64,000 bases of DNA, taken from positions 248,001 to 312,000 of the forward strand of contig NZ_FOXI01000002.1 of NCBI RefSeq assembly GCF_900115675.1, given 5' to 3'. Positions 44,401 to 53,735 of the stretch are shown in pieces. The notes under the pieces were generated by a model. That model searched no databases, was not told the origin of the DNA, and saw only the letters and a program-made list of their open reading frames with translations. Origin of the DNA: Halolamina pelagica (lineage in GTDB: Archaea > Halobacteriota > Halobacteria > Halobacteriales > Haloferacaceae). Every line of letters begins with the position of its first letter. Positions within the stretch are counted from its first letter, which is position 1. Both the position numbers and the translations under genes were made by a program.

Positions 44401-44817
44401 GTGCTGGTGCTCTCCCGGGCGGCCTACGACGAGATACTCACCCACGCCGAGGCCGGCGGCGCCGCGGAGGTCTGCGGCGTGCTGGCGGGTGAACGGACCG
44501 ACGACGGGACGGCACGCGTCGACGCGGTCCACCGCGCCGAGAACGTCGCGGACCACCCCCGGACCCGCTACCGGATCGACCCCGAGGAACAGCTGGCGAT
44601 CATCGAGCGGATCGAGGACGCGGGCCGGGAGGTGGTCGGCTTCTACCACAGCCACCCGGAGGGCCCGCCGGTTCCCAGCCGGACCGACGCCGAGCGCGCG
44701 GCGTGGCCGGGCTACTCCTACGCGATCTGTGTGCCCGGCGACCGACCGTATCTGGGTTCGTGGCGCTGGACGGGGGAGCAGTTCGATCGAGAAGCGGTGG
44801 CGCTGCGGCCCGAGTAG
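44401..44817 (+). CDS. JAMM/MPN desampylase (JAMM1-like)
   Basis: 138 residues from GTG 44401. Complete JAMM motif: Glu23 (GAAEVCGVLAGE), then VVGFYHSHPEGPPVPSRTD with His83, His85, Ser93 and Asp96. Size and spacing fit haloarchaeal JAMM1, the zinc protease that removes ubiquitin-like SAMPs from proteins and frees SAMP for sulfur transfer to molybdopterin and tRNA. The gene is 2 bp after the rhodanese gene and near a molybdate transporter, which supports a role linking SAMPs and sulfur. Confidence 0.88.
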   Translation: MLVLSRAAYDEILTHAEAGGAAEVCGVLAGERTDDGTARVDAVHRAENVADHPRTRYRIDPEEQLAIIERIEDAGREVVGFYHSHPEGPPVPSRTDAERAAWPGYSYAICVPGDRPYLGSWRWTGEQFDREAVALRPE

Positions 44818-44895
44818 TCCGCTCGCCCTGTGCGGCCGAAAGCGTGCCGCCCAGCGCGTCAGTAGTCCTCGTCGGCTGACCGCGTGCCGACGGGA

Positions 44896-45297
44896 TCAGT
44901 ACTCGTACAGCGACACCACGAACGGCAGCTTGTTGTACATCATCACCGCGATCGGGATGCCGACGATGCTGAGCGTGAACGCGTAGGCGACGGCGGTCCA
45001 GAGCCCGCTGGCCCACCAGCCGACGAGCAGGAACCACGCCCCGCGGACGACGAGTCCGTAGCGCTGCTTCCCGGGGTTGCCCTCGGTGTCGACGAAGTCA
45101 CGCTCCTTCAGCGAGAGCACCTTCGGCGTCGCGTTGATCATCTTGATTCCCAGCGGGAGGCCGACGATGGTGACGTTGAGGAACCACGCGATCCCCAGCC
45201 AGATCCCCGTCGCCCACCAGCCGATCAGCAGGAACCAGGCCGCCCGGACCGGGAGGGAGGGCGGCTCGTCGCGGGAGCCGTCGGTTGTCGAACTCAT
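44896..45297 (-). CDS. YccF domain membrane protein
   Basis: 133 residues with two copies of the YccF unit. RAAWFLLIGWWATGIWLGIA-WFLNVTIVGLPLG is near residues 18-50, and RGAWFLLVGWWASGLWTAVA-YAFTLSIVGIPIA is near residues 84-116, joined by a polar, charged segment. Each unit is a hydrophobic helix pair. YccF proteins are inner-membrane proteins of unknown function. It is transcribed towards the JAMM gene. Confidence 0.85.
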   Translation of the reverse strand: MSSTTDGSRDEPPSLPVRAAWFLLIGWWATGIWLGIAWFLNVTIVGLPLGIKMINATPKVLSLKERDFVDTEGNPGKQRYGLVVRGAWFLLVGWWASGLWTAVAYAFTLSIVGIPIAVMMYNKLPFVVSLYEY

Positions 45298-45342
45298 ACC
45301 TGAACCGAGGCGGCTCGCGGGGAAAGCCCTGACGGCGCCCGG

Positions 45343-46977
45343 TTAGTTCCCCGAGAGGTAGTCGCTTGCCTGCGGTTCGGCGGGATCGGTCGGCACCTCG
45401 ACCAGCCGCGGTTCGTCGGCGTCGACGGCGTCGGCGACGGCCTCGCGCACCTCGTCCGGCGTCTCGGCCCGAGTCGCGCCGACCCCCATCGACTCCGCGA
45501 GCGCGACGAAGTCGATCGGCGCGTCGCCCCACGCGTACGTGCCCTGGGGGAGCCCGTGCTCACGTTCCGCGCCCTCGCTGATGATCGCGTAGTCGTCGTT
45601 CCGGAAGACCACCGTCGTCACCGGCAGGCCCTCCGCGACGGCGGTGTGGAGCTCGTGGACCGCCATCATCAGCCCGCCGTCGCCGGTCAGCGCGACCACG
45701 TCGCTGTCGGGGTTTGCGGCCTGCGCGCCCAGCGCCGAGGGGAGGCCGCTCCCCATCGTCGCCCACGAGCCGGGGTTGACGTAGGATCGCGGCCCCATCG
45801 CGGGGAAGGTGGTGAGCGCCCAGATCCGGAAGCCGCCGGCGTCGGCGGCGACGACGGCGTCCTCGGGGACGCCCTCCCGAACGGCTCGCAGTGCGCCGGG
45901 GGAGGTGAGCGGCGGTTCACCCTCCACCAGGTCGTCGACGCGACGCGAGACCGACTCCCGGAGCCGTGACGCGACTGCCTCGGCCTCGTGGTCGGAGATC
46001 GGGAGCTTGCCGTTCAGCGCCGCGAGCGTCGGCTTGGCGTCGGCCACGATCCCGACGGCCGGGTCGTAGTTCGTCCCCAGGTCGTCCGGCGAGAGCGTGA
46101 CGTGGATCAGCTCCCCGGGGATCTCGAGGGTCCGTCCCCGGGTGACCAGCTCGTCGAAGTCGGTGCCGACCGCGAGCACCGCGTCGGCCTCGGCGACGTA
46201 CTCGTGGATCTCCGGGGTGGTCGCGCCACAGAGCACGCCCGCCGAGAGCGGGTGAGTCTCCGGGAGCACGCCCTTCCCCTTGTACGTCGTCAGCACGGGG
46301 GCGTCGTAGCGCTCGGCGAGGTTGCGCAGTTCCTCGCTCGCGTTCGCAGTCCGGACGCCCCCGCCGGCGATGATCGCGGGCGCGTCGGTGTCGGCGAGGG
46401 TCTTGGCTGCGTCGGCGACGCTGGCGGCTGGCGGCCGGACTACCTCGCCTTCCCCGCCGTCGCCGACGCCGCCGTTCGGGGTCGCCGCCGGGAGGTACGA
46501 CTTCGGGATTCCGAGTCGGACTGGGCCCTTCGGCGCCGTGGTCGCCGTCTCGACGGCGCGTTCGACCTCCGCGAGCACGCCCTCCGGGTTCTTGACCACG
46601 CGGTTGGCTTTGGTGACGGTGTCGTACGTCTCGGGCGGGGTCTCGTGGATGCCGTCGCGGCCGCGGACCTCGGGGTCGGTCTCGACGGCGATGTGGACCA
46701 GCGGCGTGTTGTCGTTGTACGCGTTCTTCAGCCCGTTCATCGCGTTCATGTCGCCCGGGCCGGGGACGACGACGGTCGCGGCGGGCCGACCGGAGATCTC
46801 GGCGTACCCCCACGCCTGCTGGGAGACAGCCGTCTCGTGGCGGGCCATCACGAACCGCACGTCGTCGCGGCCGTCGATGGCCTCGTTCAGCGGCAGCGTC
46901 TGCTTGCCCGGGATGCCGAACACGGTGTCGATCCCGTTGTCGACGAGTCGGTCGATGACGGCGGCGGCGAGAGTCAT
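45343..46977 (-). CDS. thiamine pyrophosphate-dependent enzyme (acetolactate synthase-like)
   Basis: 544 residues with PYR, central and PP domains. Catalytic Glu in FVMARHETAVSQQAWGYAEI; central domain IIAGGGVRTANASEELRNLA and TTYKGKGVLPETHPLSAGVL; Mg-TPP motif GDGGLMMAVHELHTAVAEGL followed by RNDDY. Not paired with an ilvN-type regulatory gene. Similar in build to the 19819 gene but clearly a different paralogue. Probably a 2-oxo acid decarboxylase, sulfopyruvate/benzoylformate type or an acetolactate synthase homologue; the substrate cannot be told. Confidence 0.84.
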   Translation of the reverse strand: MTLAAAVIDRLVDNGIDTVFGIPGKQTLPLNEAIDGRDDVRFVMARHETAVSQQAWGYAEISGRPAATVVVPGPGDMNAMNGLKNAYNDNTPLVHIAVETDPEVRGRDGIHETPPETYDTVTKANRVVKNPEGVLAEVERAVETATTAPKGPVRLGIPKSYLPAATPNGGVGDGGEGEVVRPPAASVADAAKTLADTDAPAIIAGGGVRTANASEELRNLAERYDAPVLTTYKGKGVLPETHPLSAGVLCGATTPEIHEYVAEADAVLAVGTDFDELVTRGRTLEIPGELIHVTLSPDDLGTNYDPAVGIVADAKPTLAALNGKLPISDHEAEAVASRLRESVSRRVDDLVEGEPPLTSPGALRAVREGVPEDAVVAADAGGFRIWALTTFPAMGPRSYVNPGSWATMGSGLPSALGAQAANPDSDVVALTGDGGLMMAVHELHTAVAEGLPVTTVVFRNDDYAIISEGAEREHGLPQGTYAWGDAPIDFVALAESMGVGATRAETPDEVREAVADAVDADEPRLVEVPTDPAEPQASDYLSGN

Positions 46978-47086
46978 GCTTGGGTGTGGCGCACGGGGAG
47001 GGGAAAACTGTATCTCACTTCGAGCGACGATCGGCCGGCGCCGTCGACCCGTACTTTATCACTGAACACGCCCCACCTCCACCCGA

Positions 47087-49354
47087 ATGCCGGATCTCCT
47101 CGACGCGGCCGTGGCCGCCTTTCTCGGCGACGACGGCGCATCCCTCCACACGACGACCGGGGTCGACCCGCTCCCCGACGACGCGGACGAACCGCCGATC
47201 CGGGACGCACGGGAACGCCTCGAGGCGTACGACTCGCTGGTCACCGACGACGGAACCGTCCTGCTCCCACTCCACGGGACCGATTCCGCGGAACTGACCG
47301 GCGAGTACGTTGAGTACCGCCCGAGCGGCCTCGCGCCGTCGTACGTCTACCACGACGCGAGCAAGGGCAAGCAGGCACGGCTGGACCCGGGCGCGATCGG
47401 GGACACCACGCTCGGCTGGCAGCTCCGCTTCTGGACCGGCGCGTTCGAGCCGTCGACGGAGCCGACCTACGTCGGGAAATCGGACGCCGAATCGGCGGTC
47501 CGTGCCGACCCGGTCCGGACGATGGACGCCGACGAGCGTGCGGCCTTTGCCGACGAACTCGTCGGCACCGTCGAGGAACTCCGCGAACGTGACCGCGAGG
47601 ACACCCGGGAGATGCTGGCCGAACGAGGGTATCGACACGTCTGCCGGACGGAAGGCGGGATCCGGGAGACGATCTACACCGGCCAGCGCGTCACGGACTC
47701 GGACGGCACGGTCGACGTGTTCACCATCCCCGAGGAGGACGACCAGCGGCGCTTCGACATCCCCGGCGAGCACGGCATCTACCCCGACTCGGAAGTGCTC
47801 CTGTTGCCGAACCCCGACGCCTCGAACGTCTGGGTCGACGTGGACGACACGCCGTTCCCGGCCGAGGCACGGGTCGCGACCGTCGACGACGGCGCGGTCG
47901 GGCTCTCGTTTTTCGAGGATCGCGGCCCGGGCTCCGCGGAGCTCCGGCGCTATCTCCGGGACGACCGTGCGGTGTTCTCGGTGCTCGCGCTGCTCAACGG
48001 CGTCCCGTACGACCGCGAGCGGGCAGGGATCCAGGCAGTCCGAGATTCCCCCGAGAAGTGGGACGTGCTCACCGGCCAACGGCCGCTGGGGTTCACACCG
48101 GAGTTCACTGTCGATCTCGACACCGAACTCGCCCTCAACGAGTTTCAGGAGACCGCCGCGAAGCGGGCGCTCCGGGCACGGGACGTGTACTGTATCCACG
48201 GGCCGCCGGGGACGGGGAAGACCCGGACCCTGATGGCCGTCGTGCAGCAGGCGGTCGCCGACGGCCAGCGCGTGCTCGCCTGTGCACACTCGAACCAGGC
48301 GGTCGACAACCTGCTCGTCGGCGCCAGTTCGCTCGCCGACCCCGACCCGGGGACGCTCCACGCGATGGCCGTCGACGACGACCGCGAGGAGATCGACATC
48401 CACCGCGTCGGCCACACCGAGAGCGAACTCATCGAGGAGCGGTACACCGAGGGCGTCGTCGCCGGGGCGGACGTGGTCGGGGCGACGACCAGCATGGCCA
48501 GCCAGTTCGACGCCGACGAGTTCGACATCGCAGTGCTGGACGAGGCAACGCAGGCGTCGATCCCGGCGAGCACCATTCCCTACGCCTGCGCCGAACGACT
48601 GGTGCTCGCGGGCGACCACAAACAGCTCCCCCCGTTCGCGTCGGACGAACTCCAGCAACGGGAGGTCGAGGTGTCGCTGTTCGAGCACCTGCTGGAGACG
48701 TACGACGACGGCGTTCGGACGATGCTCCGCCGCCAGTACCGGATGCACGAGGACATCGTCGCGTTCCCGAACCGGGCGTTCTACGACGGGGACCTGGAGA
48801 CCGCCGAGCGAAACCGGGAGTGGACGATCGACGGGATGGACTCGCTCGTCGCCTACGACATCGCGGAAGGAGAGGAGCGCACCTCGGGGAAGTCGTACCG
48901 GAACCCGGCCGAGGCCGAGATCGTCGCCGAGGAAGTGGCGGAGTTGCGAGAACGGGGTGTCGCCCAGTCGGATATCGGCGTGATCACGCCCTACACCGGA
49001 CAGATCGGCTGTATCCAGAACGCGCTGGCCGACCGCGACGTGCGGACGCGCGGGATCAAGGTCAACACTGTCGACTCCTTCCAGGGCAGCGAGCGGGCGG
49101 TGATCCTGCTGTCGCTGGTTCGCTCGAACGACCGGAACGCCTCGGGGTTCCTGACGTTCGGCGACGAGGGGAAACGCCGACTCAACGTCTCGCTGACCCG
49201 GGCGAAGCGCCGACTGGTTGTCGTCGGTGACTGGGAGACCCTCGGCACGGTCGGCGACCACCAGTCCCCCGAGGAGTCCTGTGCCGACGTGTACGCGGCG
49301 CTCGGAGACGCGTTGTCGCTTCGGCGCCCCTCGATCCAGGGGCCGTCGCAGTGA
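47087..49354 (+). CDS. UPF1/IGHMBP2-like superfamily 1 helicase
   Basis: 755 residues. The first 350 form a haloarchaeal N-terminal region without clear known domains, rich in beta strands (VYHDASKGKQARLDPG; YIGKS-like strand near residue 127). The helicase core follows: motif I CIHGPPGTGKTRTLMAVVQQ (about residue 370), DIAVLDEATQASIPAS (II, DEAT), LVLAGDHKQLPPF (III), MLRRQYRMHEDI (IV), VNTVDSFQGSERAVILLSL (V) and LNVSLTRAKRRLVVVGD (VI). This is the SF1B 5'-3' DNA/RNA helicase pattern of UPF1, Dna2 and IGHMBP2. No nuclease domain is seen. TACTTTATCAC lies about 30 nt before the start. Confidence 0.88.
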   Translation: MPDLLDAAVAAFLGDDGASLHTTTGVDPLPDDADEPPIRDARERLEAYDSLVTDDGTVLLPLHGTDSAELTGEYVEYRPSGLAPSYVYHDASKGKQARLDPGAIGDTTLGWQLRFWTGAFEPSTEPTYVGKSDAESAVRADPVRTMDADERAAFADELVGTVEELRERDREDTREMLAERGYRHVCRTEGGIRETIYTGQRVTDSDGTVDVFTIPEEDDQRRFDIPGEHGIYPDSEVLLLPNPDASNVWVDVDDTPFPAEARVATVDDGAVGLSFFEDRGPGSAELRRYLRDDRAVFSVLALLNGVPYDRERAGIQAVRDSPEKWDVLTGQRPLGFTPEFTVDLDTELALNEFQETAAKRALRARDVYCIHGPPGTGKTRTLMAVVQQAVADGQRVLACAHSNQAVDNLLVGASSLADPDPGTLHAMAVDDDREEIDIHRVGHTESELIEERYTEGVVAGADVVGATTSMASQFDADEFDIAVLDEATQASIPASTIPYACAERLVLAGDHKQLPPFASDELQQREVEVSLFEHLLETYDDGVRTMLRRQYRMHEDIVAFPNRAFYDGDLETAERNREWTIDGMDSLVAYDIAEGEERTSGKSYRNPAEAEIVAEEVAELRERGVAQSDIGVITPYTGQIGCIQNALADRDVRTRGIKVNTVDSFQGSERAVILLSLVRSNDRNASGFLTFGDEGKRRLNVSLTRAKRRLVVVGDWETLGTVGDHQSPEESCADVYAALGDALSLRRPSIQGPSQ

Positions 49355-49375
49355 GAGATCGGGCGACGGTCGTCG

Positions 49376-50176
49376 CTACTGGTTCCAGGCCGCGGCGTCG
49401 GGGTCGACCAGCCGACGCTCCTCCTCGATGCCGTCGATTTTGGCCACGTCGTCGTCGGTCAGGTCGAGTTCGGTGGCCTCGACGTTCGCGCGGATGTGGT
49501 CGGGGTCGGTCGACTGCGGGATCGGCACCAGCGCCTCCTTCTCGACCGCCCAGGCGATGCAGACCGCCGCGGGCGTGGTGTCGTGGCGCTCGGCGACCGC
49601 CTGCAGCTCGGGCGTGTCGAAGATCTCGCCCTGGCCGAGCGGGCAGTAGCCGACGACGGTGTGGCCGTGCTCGGCGGCGTACGCGCGGAGTTCGTCCTGC
49701 TGGAACAGCGGGTGGCACTCCACCTGGTGGGCGGCGATGTCGGCGTCGAGGATCTCCCGGGCCTCGTCCAGCAGCGCCGGCGTGAAGTTCGAGACCGCGA
49801 CGTTGCGGGCGACGCCCTCGTCGTGGAGCTCCTGCAGCGCGCGCAGGCTCTCCTCGGGCTCGTAGGCGCCGGTCGGCCAGTGGACGTACAGCAGGTCCAC
49901 CGCGTCGACGCCGAGCCGGTCGAGGCTGTCCCGGCTGGTTCGCTTGGCGTCCTCGTAGCCCAGGTTGTCCGGCAGGATCTTGCTCGCGAGGACGACGTCA
50001 TCGCGGTCCACCCCGGAGAGGCGGATCCCCGCACCCACCGCGGGCTCGTTGTCGTACATCTGTGCGGTGTCGACGAAGCGGTACCCGGCGTCGAGCGCGG
50101 TCCGGACGGCGTCGGCGCAGTCGTGGCCCGTGGCGCCGGAGGTACCGAAGCCGATGTCGGGAAGGTCGAGACTCAT
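49376..50176 (-). CDS. aldo/keto reductase
   Basis: 266 residues, an NADPH-dependent (beta/alpha)8 reductase. The catalytic tetrad is visible: Asp and Tyr in YRFVDTAQMYDNEPAVGAGI, Lys in VVLASKILPD, and His in LLYVHWPTG. The C-terminal cofactor segment is ALVPIPQSTDPDHIRANVEA, where IPxS with a nearby Arg binds the NADP phosphate. ATG 50174-50176 is chosen; the longer frame upstream has no homology-like start. Substrate unknown. Confidence 0.91.
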   Translation of the reverse strand: MSLDLPDIGFGTSGATGHDCADAVRTALDAGYRFVDTAQMYDNEPAVGAGIRLSGVDRDDVVLASKILPDNLGYEDAKRTSRDSLDRLGVDAVDLLYVHWPTGAYEPEESLRALQELHDEGVARNVAVSNFTPALLDEAREILDADIAAHQVECHPLFQQDELRAYAAEHGHTVVGYCPLGQGEIFDTPELQAVAERHDTTPAAVCIAWAVEKEALVPIPQSTDPDHIRANVEATELDLTDDDVAKIDGIEEERRLVDPDAAAWNQ

Positions 50177-50243
50177 GGCTGTGGGCGCGTCATCGAGTCG
50201 GCGGGGTAAAGAACTCCGTTTCGCGGCGGATTTCGGCGGTGAC

Positions 50244-50678
50244 TCACCACGGTCTGACCGGGAGCAGGTCGTCGGCACGAACGGTCCGAACTTCGTCCTC
50301 GACGGGGACGACCACCCGCATATCGGGGTTGTAGTCCGCGAGCAGCTCCCGGCAGACGCCACAGGGCGGGATCGGCCGCTGTTCGTCGGCGTCGTGCGCC
50401 GGCAGCGGGTACGCCACGGCGACGCAGGCCTCGATGTCGTCGTGTGCGTGGCCGTCGGCGATGGCCGCGCTCACGGCCCCTGGTTCCGCACACGTCGACG
50501 CGCGACCGATGCTCGCCGGGAGGCTGACGCCGTCGTAGCAGTCGCCGTTGGCGGTCCTGACGCTGGCGGCGACGATGTGTGCACCGTCGAAAAATTCCGG
50601 GTCGAACGTCTCGCGGTTCAGGTCGGTTGCGTGCTCGAGGAGGGCGTCGTCCCTGTCGCTGAGGGGAGCAGTCTCCAT
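50244..50678 (-). CDS. cdd: cytidine deaminase
   Basis: 144 residues. The zinc/active-site motifs of the cytidine deaminase family are present: TCAEPGAVSAAIADG (Cys and catalytic Glu) and IPPCGVCRELLADYNPDMRV (two Cys ligands). It converts cytidine or deoxycytidine to uridine in pyrimidine salvage. The loop after the first Cys (AEPGAV rather than AERTAI) is slightly unusual, so a related nucleoside or blasticidin-type deaminase is an alternative. Confidence 0.87.
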   Translation of the reverse strand: METAPLSDRDDALLEHATDLNRETFDPEFFDGAHIVAASVRTANGDCYDGVSLPASIGRASTCAEPGAVSAAIADGHAHDDIEACVAVAYPLPAHDADEQRPIPPCGVCRELLADYNPDMRVVVPVEDEVRTVRADDLLPVRPW

Positions 50679-50713
50679 GCGGGAGAAGTCCCCGGCCCAC
50701 GCAAGTGCCTTGG

Positions 50714-52012
50714 CTACTCCAGCGCGCTCGCGGCCCGCACGATGGTCTCCTCGCCGTACTTCGGGCCGATAAACTGGAGTCCGACGGGGAGGCCGTCGGC
50801 CTCGCCAGCCGGAACGGAGATGGCCGGCAGGTCCGCCAGGTTGACCGGCACCGTGTTGGCGTCCGCGAGGTACATCGTCCGCGGGTCCTCGAGCCCCTCG
50901 CCGAGTTCGAACGGCGGCACGGGCATCGTCGGCGACGCGAGCACGTCGGCCTCGTCGAGCGACTCGTCGAAGTCCTGCTTGATCCACGCCCGGGCGTCCT
51001 GTGCCTTCCCGTAGTAGCGGTCGTGGTAACCAGCCGAAAGCGCGAACGTGCCGAGCAGGATCCGGCGCTTGACCTCCGGGCCGAACCCCTCCTCGCGGGC
51101 GGTCGCGAACGCCTCGTTCCAGTTGCCGGCCTCCGAGAGGTCGTCGTAGTCGCCCGCCTCGACCGCGTTCAGTCCGTACCGCGTGCCGTCGAAGCGCGCG
51201 AGGTTCGAGGAGGCCTCGGACATCGCGATCACGTAGTACGCCGCGACCGCCTTCTCGACGGAGGGCATCGACACCTCGACGTACTCCGCGCCCTGATCCT
51301 CGAGCTCGTCGATGGCGTCCCAGAACGTCTCGACGACGCCCTCGTCGGCGCCCTCGACGAGTTCGACCGGGACGCCGATGGTCATGCCGTCCACGTCGCC
51401 GTCCGCCGCGGCGGCGTAGTTCGAGTCGTCGCCCTCGTCGACGGTCGTCGCGTCACGCGGGTCCGAACCCGCAATCACGTCCAGCAGGCCTGCCGCCGCC
51501 TCGACGGTCGGCGCGATCGGGCCGATCTGTTCCAGCGAGTTCGCGTAGGCGACGAGCCCGTAGCGGGAGACCAGTCCGTAGGTGGGCTTGATCCCGACGA
51601 CGCCGCAGAACGCGGCGGGCGCACGGACCGAGCCGCCGGTGTCACTCCCCAGGGCGAGGTCGGCCTCGCCCGCGGCGACCGCCGCCGCGGAGCCGCCGGA
51701 GGAGCCGCCCGGCACGCGGTCGGTGTCGACGGGGTTCAGGGTCGCGCCGAAGTGGGAGGTCTCGGTCGTCGTCCCCATCCCGAACTCGTCCATGTTCGCC
51801 TTCCCGTTGATCGTCGCGCCGGCGTCCTTCAGGCGTTCGACCACGGTCGCGTCGTAGGGCGGGACGTACCCCTCGAGCATCTTCGACCCGCAGGTGGTCG
51901 CGACGCCCTCCGTGGAGATGTTGTCCTTGACGGCGACGGTCTTGCCCGCCAGCGGGCCGTCGTCGGCGCCGTCGATGCGCTCCTCGGTGATGTAGGCGTT
52001 GAGCTCGGCCAT
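50714..52012 (-). CDS. gatA: glutamyl/aspartyl-tRNA amidotransferase subunit A
   Basis: 432 residues, the amidase subunit that makes Gln-tRNA(Gln) or Asn-tRNA(Asn) from the misacylated species. The amidase triad is visible: Lys29 in AVKDNISTEG, cis-Ser104 in PGGSSGGSAAAVAAGE and Ser128 in GSDTGGSVRAPAAFCGVVGI. It lacks about 50 N-terminal residues compared with bacterial GatA, as is common in haloarchaea. Start codon overlaps the gatC stop by 1 base. GatB must be elsewhere. Confidence 0.95.
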   Translation of the reverse strand: MAELNAYITEERIDGADDGPLAGKTVAVKDNISTEGVATTCGSKMLEGYVPPYDATVVERLKDAGATINGKANMDEFGMGTTTETSHFGATLNPVDTDRVPGGSSGGSAAAVAAGEADLALGSDTGGSVRAPAAFCGVVGIKPTYGLVSRYGLVAYANSLEQIGPIAPTVEAAAGLLDVIAGSDPRDATTVDEGDDSNYAAAADGDVDGMTIGVPVELVEGADEGVVETFWDAIDELEDQGAEYVEVSMPSVEKAVAAYYVIAMSEASSNLARFDGTRYGLNAVEAGDYDDLSEAGNWNEAFATAREEGFGPEVKRRILLGTFALSAGYHDRYYGKAQDARAWIKQDFDESLDEADVLASPTMPVPPFELGEGLEDPRTMYLADANTVPVNLADLPAISVPAGEADGLPVGLQFIGPKYGEETIVRAASALE

Positions 52013-52299
52013 TACGACACCCGTGGCCCCTTGAAGTAGCCGTCCTCGGTCTCGCTGGCGTTGCTGAGTGCTTCCTCCTGTGTGAGACCGTCCTCGATCT
52101 CGTCGGCACGCATCACGTTCACGAGGTCGGGTTCGCTCTCGACCTCGGGCACCTCGTCGAGGGTCTCGAAGTCCGCGAGCACCGCCTCGAACTGCTCGGC
52201 GAACTGTTCGACCTCCTCGTCGTTCAGGTCCACCCGCGCCAGGTCCGCGACCCGCCGGACCTCGTCTGCAGAAACCGCTGGCTCGTCTCCGTCGCTCAT
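52012..52299 (-). CDS. gatC: glutamyl/aspartyl-tRNA amidotransferase subunit C
   Basis: 95 residues, the small scaffold subunit of GatCAB. ADEVRRVADLARVDLNDEEV is the conserved N-terminal helix, and FKGPRVS the C-terminal end. Forms the gatC-gatA operon with a TAATG overlap. Confidence 0.94.
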   Translation of the reverse strand: MSDGDEPAVSADEVRRVADLARVDLNDEEVEQFAEQFEAVLADFETLDEVPEVESEPDLVNVMRADEIEDGLTQEEALSNASETEDGYFKGPRVS

Positions 52300-52424
52300 A
52301 CCCTCCGGTCGCTCCGGACCGGGAGTAAGGGTTTCGGTGGGGCCCGAGCCCGCTGCCGGCCTCGGCCCCCAGCCGGCGGCAGCGGTAGGGGCGGCGTCGA
52401 TTCAGGAGAGACCGTGTCGCGGCT

Positions 52425-53585
52425 TCAGAGCCCGATCTCGCGGCCGATGACGAGGTGCTGGATCTCGCTGGTCCCCTCGCCGATCTCCATCAGCTTGGCG
52501 TCGCGGTAGAACCGCTGCGGGGCGAAGTCCTCGGTGTAGCCGTAGCCGCCGAGGGTCTGGACCGACTCCTCGGCGACCTCGCGGGCGGCCTCGCTGGCGT
52601 CGAGTTTGGCGAGCGCCGACTCGCGGCTGACGGACTGGCCCTGATCGTACGCCCACGCCGCCTTGTGGGTGAGCAGGCGGGCCCGCTCGATCTTCCGGTG
52701 CATGTCGACGACCTTGTCCCGGATGGCGTCGAACTCCGAGATCGGCTGGCCGAACTGCTCGCGCTCGGTGGAGTAGTCCCGCGCGGCCTCGTAGGCGCCC
52801 TGTGCCACCCCCGTCGAGAGCGCGGCGATGCTGATGCGACCGCCGTCGAGGGTCTTCTTCGTCTGCTCCCAGCCCTCGCCCTCCTCGCCGAGCAGCCGGT
52901 CCTCGGGGATGCGCACGTCGTCCAACTGGATCTCGCAGGTCGGCGAACAGTTGAGTCCCATCTTGTCCCAGACGGTGGTGATCTCGAACCCGTCGTCGTT
53001 CTCGGGGTCGACGATGAACGTCGAGATGCCGTCGTAGCCCGCGTCGGGGTCGGTGACTGCCTTCACGAGCACGCTGTTCGCGACGTTGGCGTTGGTGATG
53101 AACTGTTTCGTCCCGTTGAGCACGTACTCGTCGCCGTCCTTCACGGCCATCGTGTCCATGTCGGAGGCGTCGGAGCCGCTCCCGGGTTCGGTGAGCGCCC
53201 ACGCACCCATCCCCTCGCCGGCGGCCAGCGGTTCCAGCCACTCCTCCTTCTGCTCCTCGGTGCCGAACATCTCGATCGGCTTGGAGCCGAGCGAGACGTG
53301 GGCGGCGTAGGAGAGGCCGATGCCGCCGGAGACGCGGCCGAGTTCCTCGGTGACCAGCGCGTACATCAGCTGGTCGCCGCCGAGGCCCCCGTGTTCCATC
53401 GAGACGGGGACGCCCATCATGTCCAGCTCGCCCAGCTGTTCGAAGATCTCCTCGGGGAACCGGTGTTCGTTCTCGATCTCCTGTGCGATGGGTTCGATCT
53501 CCGCCTCGCAGAACTCCCGGACGGTGTTGCGGATCATCCGGTGTTCCTCGCTGTCGACGACGTCCAGCAGTCCCTGCTCGCTCAT
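52425..53585 (-). CDS. acyl-CoA dehydrogenase (short/medium-chain type)
   Basis: 386 residues from ATG 53583-53585. Signature segments: ALTEPGSGSDASDMDTMAVK, EYVLNGTKQFITNANVANSV, TREREQFGQ-type STEREQFGQPISEFDAIRDK, and EIGEGTSEIQHLVIGREIGL at the end, which supplies catalytic Glu370. Oxidises an acyl-CoA with FAD and ETF. It differs from the 15328 gene and is closer to the butyryl/isovaleryl branch (inference). Convergent with the gatCA region on the same strand but separated by 125 bp, so transcribed separately. Confidence 0.91.
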   Translation of the reverse strand: MSEQGLLDVVDSEEHRMIRNTVREFCEAEIEPIAQEIENEHRFPEEIFEQLGELDMMGVPVSMEHGGLGGDQLMYALVTEELGRVSGGIGLSYAAHVSLGSKPIEMFGTEEQKEEWLEPLAAGEGMGAWALTEPGSGSDASDMDTMAVKDGDEYVLNGTKQFITNANVANSVLVKAVTDPDAGYDGISTFIVDPENDDGFEITTVWDKMGLNCSPTCEIQLDDVRIPEDRLLGEEGEGWEQTKKTLDGGRISIAALSTGVAQGAYEAARDYSTEREQFGQPISEFDAIRDKVVDMHRKIERARLLTHKAAWAYDQGQSVSRESALAKLDASEAAREVAEESVQTLGGYGYTEDFAPQRFYRDAKLMEIGEGTSEIQHLVIGREIGL

Positions 53586-53705
53586 GCACGGGCGTACGAG
53601 CGAAGGGAGCAAAAACCCCGCCGGTCCGCGGGCGCCGACATCGTCACCGGCTGATCCCCGACCCGGACTAGCGGCGGACTGTGTCTGCTCGGACCCAAGC
53701 GGACG

Positions 53706-53711
53706 CTTAAC
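53706..53711 (+). promoter_or_regulatory. TATA element of the 53736 gene
   Basis: CTTAAC begins 30 nt before the GTG at 53736. Confidence 0.5.
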
Positions 53712-53735
53712 TGTCGCGCGAACGAGTGACTCGCT

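Noticed and set aside
44078-44817. Rhodanese and JAMM as one fused protein
   Set aside because: The rhodanese stop (TGA at 44396-44398) is clear and the JAMM frame starts at GTG 44401 in another frame; they are two genes in an operon.
47015-49261. 748-codon open frame on the minus strand
   Set aside because: Antisense to the helicase gene with all SF1 motifs; low-complexity product.
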